From assembly GCA_964405465.1 (NCBI GenBank), contig CAYONZ010000090.1, positions 1 to 7,879 of the forward strand: 7,879 nucleotides of DNA, read 5' to 3'. The stretch comes from CAYONZ01 sp964405465 (lineage in GTDB: Bacteria; Bdellovibrionota; Bdellovibrionia; Bdellovibrionales; JAMPXM01). The notes under the pieces were generated by a model. That model did not search any database, was not told the DNA's origin, and saw only the letters and a program-made list of their open reading frames with translations. Position 1 is the stretch's first letter. Every line of letters begins with the position of its first letter. This document shows positions 6,648 to 7,879 of the stretch, one piece after another. Position numbers and translations under genes: made by a program.

Positions 6648-7202
6648 TTACCGGCAGTAGTTGTTCGGAACCGGCCGTCCTTCATTCATAGCTGTTCCTT
6701 TTCCTGTGTATTGATAACAGTATGTGTTGCCATCTCGGCCTTCACCCCACGCGAAATAGGATGGAGATCTGCGTTCACATTGATATATTTCAACTGGCGA
6801 ACCTTCATTCATTGCGATACCGAAGGGAGTCCACTGATAACAATATCCCCAGCCGTTCTTTCCTTGGCCCCAGTCGAAAATCGAAGGTGCTATGCGTTCG
6901 CAATGAGCATTGTTCACGGGGCGTCCTTGATTCAGAACCTGGCCTGCTCTTGTGTACTCATAGCAATATCCCCAACCATTCTGACCTTGCCCCCAGCGAA
7001 AGCGGGTGCCGCGAAGAAATGCCAAACTTTCGTTCGGAACCTCATTGAGCAATTCCGGTGAGTTGGATGATACTGACTGTGATAGTTGTGCACTTGAACG
7101 GGTTTTGTTGGTTTGCTCCTCTGCTGCATTTGCAGAGTTATGCGCTAATAAAGTAAGCACACTGATTGCTAAAATAGAAAAAGTATTTCTTAGTGTTTTC
7201 AT
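6648..7202 (-). CDS. Secreted protein with three 41-residue Trp/Gly/Cys repeats
   Basis: The gene encodes 184 residues. The ATG at 7202 is chosen over an in-frame ATG at 7241 because a GGGAGA Shine-Dalgarno lies 5 bases upstream and the product then starts with a clean signal peptide (MKTLRNT, hydrophobic core to about residue 20, ANA cleavage near 26). A Ser/Asn/Gln-rich linker follows (27-62). Three repeats begin at Phe68, Phe109 and Phe150, with the consensus F-x-WGQG-x-NGWGYCYQYT, then AMNEGRPV and a terminal CER. Cysteines fall at 80/101, 121/142 and 162/183, an exact period of 41 with 21 between partners. This suggests one disulfide per repeat in an oxidising compartment. I do not recognise the family. 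No enzyme motif is visible; a binding or structural role outside the cytoplasm is an inference. The gene is probably monocistronic, with a hairpin downstream. Confidence 0.88.
   Translation of the reverse strand: MKTLRNTFSILAISVLTLLAHNSANAAEEQTNKTRSSAQLSQSVSSNSPELLNEVPNESLAFLRGTRFRWGQGQNGWGYCYEYTRAGQVLNQGRPVNNAHCERIAPSIFDWGQGKNGWGYCYQWTPFGIAMNEGSPVEIYQCERRSPSYFAWGEGRDGNTYCYQYTGKGTAMNEGRPVPNNYCR
6651..7001 (-). repeat. Three in-frame 123-bp tandem repeats
   Basis: The coding repeats of the secreted protein occupy 7001-6879 (repeat 1), 6878-6756 (repeat 2) and 6755-6651 (repeat 3, short of the spacer part). The protein period is exactly 41 residues with no insertion or deletion between copies. 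The copies differ at many positions (for example Glu/Gln after CY, Gln/Glu after AMN or LN, and Gly/Asn in NGW or GNT), so the duplication is old and the fold is under selection. Confidence 0.9.
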
Positions 7203-7336
7203 AAAGTCTCCCAAATAAATTGTTTTTCTAAAAGCTTGCACAGAAAGAAAAAAAATCCAAACAAAGATAGTTTATGTTGCGGAGAGCGGGGCTAAAGGAC
7301 CCCATCTGGCTTAATATTTTCGAAACTGGTGGCATA

Positions 7337-7524
7337 AAGGGTGTGTTTTCTTCAGGTCGGCTTTTCGCTCCTGAAAATTGAATTTGAGGCTCCTTTATTG
7401 ATTCGCTCTAGTAAATTCTGGTCTCTTTGTGCTACCTATTGGAGGTCACTTTCTGATTGATCGCTTGATCTGTCCTCATTTGGTTGAAAATAATAGTAGA
7501 CCGGCTAATTGGGGACACACCCTA
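7337..7524. mobile_element. Possible MITE-like element with 10-bp terminal inverted repeats
   Basis: AGGGTGTGT (7338-7346) and its exact reverse complement ACACACCCT (7515-7523) bracket a 188-base non-coding stretch. Adding one A at each end gives imperfect 10-bp terminal repeats. These are flanked on both sides by the direct repeat CATA (7333-7336 and 7525-7528), as a 4-bp target duplication would be. No transposase is encoded, so this could only be a non-autonomous element. A 9-bp inverted repeat at this spacing could arise by chance, so the call is tentative. Confidence 0.3.
7465..7494 (+). promoter_or_regulatory. Candidate sigma70-type promoter for yjdM
   Basis: TTGATC (7465-7470) and AATAAT (7489-7494) are separated by 18 bases and match the TTGACA/TATAAT consensus at 4 and 5 of 6 positions. 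Transcription would begin near 7501, giving a leader of about 85 bases. The element lies inside the MITE-like stretch. No better pair was seen nearer the gene. Confidence 0.3.
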
Positions 7525-7576
7525 CATAGATTGGGAAATATTTAAGCGAAGAACAATAAGAAGAACGAAAAATAAT

Positions 7577-7582
7577 AGGAGA
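7577..7582 (+). promoter_or_regulatory. Ribosome binding site of yjdM
   Basis: AGGAGA lies 4 bases before the ATG at 7587. It decides this start, since the gene has no downstream stop within the window by which to judge it. Confidence 0.85.
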
Positions 7583-7586
7583 AGAA

Positions 7587-7879
7587 ATGAGTGCTGAGTC
7601 GAATTGCCCAAAATGCCAATCCGAAAACATTTATCAAGATGGAAACCTGTGGGTTTGTCCAGAGTGTTCGCATGAGTGGTCACCTGGTGCTGATGTTCAT
7701 GCAAGTTCTGAACAAAGTTCGGACGAGAATGTTGTCAAAGATGCTTTCGGAAATATTTTGCAAGATGGTGATTCCGTCACGGTCATAAAAGAATTGCGGG
7801 TAAAAGGGTCTTCTTCGGCAGTTAAAGTTGGTACGAAAGTTAAGAATATTCGTCTCAACGATGCGGGTGACGGTCATGA
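7587..7879 (+). CDS. yjdM: YjdM/PhnA-family zinc-ribbon protein (3' end outside window)
   Basis: The first 97 residues of a protein that runs off the window. The N-terminus is a zinc ribbon with CPKC (Cys7, Cys10) and CPEC (Cys24, Cys27), followed by HEW. An acidic, Ser-rich linker of variable type (32-47) leads into the PhnA core. That core is recognised by VKDAFGNILQDGDSVTVIKE, then LRVKGSSSAVKVGTKVKNIRL, both hallmarks of the family. Members are about 110 residues, so roughly 15 are missing, including the usual end of the barrel. The family was named for an early link to alkylphosphonate use in E. coli. That role is not well supported, and the protein is not the phosphonoacetate hydrolase also called PhnA. 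It is predicted to be cytoplasmic and its function is uncertain. The gene stands alone on the + strand after a long non-coding region, with a strong Shine-Dalgarno. Confidence 0.93.
   Translation, partial: MSAESNCPKCQSENIYQDGNLWVCPECSHEWSPGADVHASSEQSSDENVVKDAFGNILQDGDSVTVIKELRVKGSSSAVKVGTKVKNIRLNDAGDGH

Larger units (their letters stand above)
7203..7586. other. Gene-free divergent region upstream of the repeat-protein and yjdM genes
   Basis: These 384 bases separate two divergent genes. No convincing ORF lies here on either strand. The stretch holds a short GGGG/CCCC hairpin (GGGGCTAAAGGACCCC, about 7288-7303) and a 6-bp stem TTCAGG/CCTGAA (about 7352-7376). It also holds the MITE-like element and the candidate yjdM promoter that are listed separately. 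The - strand promoter of the repeat-protein gene must lie here too, but I could not pick out a convincing -35/-10 pair. Confidence 0.4.

Noticed and set aside
6639..7061. 140-residue open frame on the + strand
   Set aside because: It is antisense to the repeat protein, whose signal peptide, repeats and Shine-Dalgarno make that frame the real one.
7288..7303. GGGG/CCCC hairpin as a terminator
   Set aside because: It has only four pairs, no T-run and no gene ending nearby.

Overview
The window carries chromosomal bacterial DNA of moderate GC content with compact gene spacing. It contains seven complete or nearly complete genes and a partial gene at each end. The taxon cannot be fixed from the sequence. 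The HEIRSP-type hybrid kinase, the secreted His-rich and Cys-rich small proteins and the CPBP protease would fit a Bdellovibrio-like or other proteobacterial genome, but this is only an impression. I see no rRNA, tRNA, CRISPR array, phage module or recognisable transposase gene.

Layout from left to right. (1) The 3' part of a CBS-pair protein on the + strand (2-262) ends in a strong intrinsic terminator (312-355). (2) A tandem AHSA1/SRPBCC-domain protein on the - strand (337-1302) has its last codons inside that terminator. (3) A 90-residue three-helix membrane protein on the + strand (1534-1806) is divergent from it. (4) A 1082-residue hybrid sensor histidine kinase on the - strand (1843-5091) is convergent with the small membrane protein. 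(5) A two-gene - strand operon encodes a secreted His-rich protein (6061-6531) and a CPBP-family intramembrane protease (5381-6064), joined by an ATGA overlap. (6) A secreted protein on the - strand (6648-7202) is built of three 41-residue Trp/Gly/Cys repeats. (7) A gene-free stretch (7203-7586) contains a possible 188-bp MITE-like element. (8) The 5' part of a yjdM/phnA-family gene on the + strand (7587 to the window end) closes the window.

Most of these genes look like independent transcription units, because each has its own leader and the orientations alternate. Only the His-rich protein and the protease are clearly coupled. The theme is the cell envelope: a membrane sensor kinase, two exported proteins, a membrane protease and a small membrane protein. 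Nothing in the sequence shows that they form one system.

I did not find a convincing new multi-gene system. The observations most worth a second look are the exactly periodic 41-residue secreted repeat protein, the unclassified six-helix membrane region at the start of the kinase, the coupled secreted-protein/protease pair, and the terminal-inverted-repeat element upstream of yjdM.
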